Assembly (NCBI GenBank): GCA_030617125.1
Contig: JAUWWA010000152.1
Location: 1-5,586 of the forward strand
Direction: 5' to 3'
Length of the DNA stretch: 5,586 bases
Origin: Pirellulales bacterium
Lineage (GTDB): Bacteria > Planctomycetota > Planctomycetia > Pirellulales > Thermoguttaceae
In this document: piece by piece, positions 5,531 to 5,586 of the stretch
How the letters are laid out: every line of letters begins with the position of its first letter
Position numbering within the stretch: the stretch's first letter is position 1
Made by a program: the position numbers and the translations under genes
Notes under the pieces: generated by a model
Told to the model about the DNA's origin: nothing
Databases searched by the model: none
Seen by the model: the letters and a program-made list of their open reading frames with translations, nothing else

Positions 5531-5586
5531 CCCGAAACATGGGGGTTAAGGTGCGACCGAACACGAGGGTGGGGGGTTGTGGGCAA

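Larger units (their letters stand above)
5238..5586. other. Non-coding region upstream of the glycoside-hydrolase-like gene
   Basis: No convincing gene lies in these 349 bases. Plus-strand frames crossing it show no motif. On the minus strand one frame runs in from the right edge for only 12 codons before a stop at 5546-5548; it could be the tail of a gene outside the window but is too short to call. The region holds the predicted promoter and palindrome (5290-5318), the alternative-stem segments (5331-5466), the terminator (5499-5530) and a second overlapping hairpin, GTTTCGG/CCGAAAC (5521-5527 and 5532-5538). Confidence 0.6.

Noticed and set aside
5546..5586. Tail of a minus-strand gene entering from the right edge (stop at 5546-5548)
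   Set aside because: Only 12 codons are visible, proline-rich and without a motif. The terminator just downstream makes it plausible, but the sequence is too short to annotate as a gene.

Overview
The window looks like chromosomal DNA of a planctomycete (Pirellulales-like is my best guess). It is GC-rich and carries a secreted S1 arylsulfatase, a secreted DUF6067/GH123-type glycoside-hydrolase-like protein, a terpenoid-cyclase-toroid protein and a small protein opening with the HYExAFE motif. This combination is characteristic of that phylum. The assignment rests on remembered family motifs, not on a database search.

Layout, left to right. (1) 1-950, minus strand: a secreted protein with squalene-cyclase/prenyltransferase-type repeats; its C-terminus runs off the left edge. 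(2) 951-1167: a divergent intergenic region with a good sigma70-like promoter for gene 1 and a repeated TTGTAACG word. (3) 1168-1728, plus strand: a 186-residue HYExAFE-type protein with a PD-(D/E)XK nuclease-like residue pattern. (4) 1729-1888: a gap holding a possible 43-codon ORF with a strong Shine-Dalgarno, plus a small hairpin. (5) 1889-3214, plus strand: a complete arylsulfatase with all expected active-site residues. (6) 3234-5237, minus strand: the 667-residue glycoside-hydrolase-like exoprotein, starting at GTG and convergent with the sulfatase across only 19 bp. (7) 5238-5586: a non-coding stretch with a candidate promoter and palindromic operator for gene 6, several inverted repeats, and an intrinsic-terminator-like hairpin on the minus strand that suggests another minus-strand gene ends just beyond the right edge.

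Functional reading. The sulfatase and the glycoside-hydrolase-like protein both have Sec-type signal peptides and both fit processing of sulfated polysaccharide outside the cytoplasm (periplasm or surface). They are not co-transcribed, so cooperation is inference from adjacency. The sulfatase needs a formylglycine-generating enzyme, which is not in this window. The HYExAFE protein is probably cytoplasmic and has no evident link to the glycan genes. I see no CRISPR array, tRNA, rRNA, complete mobile element or defence island. The least explained parts are the HYExAFE protein and the structured non-coding DNA at 5331-5545.
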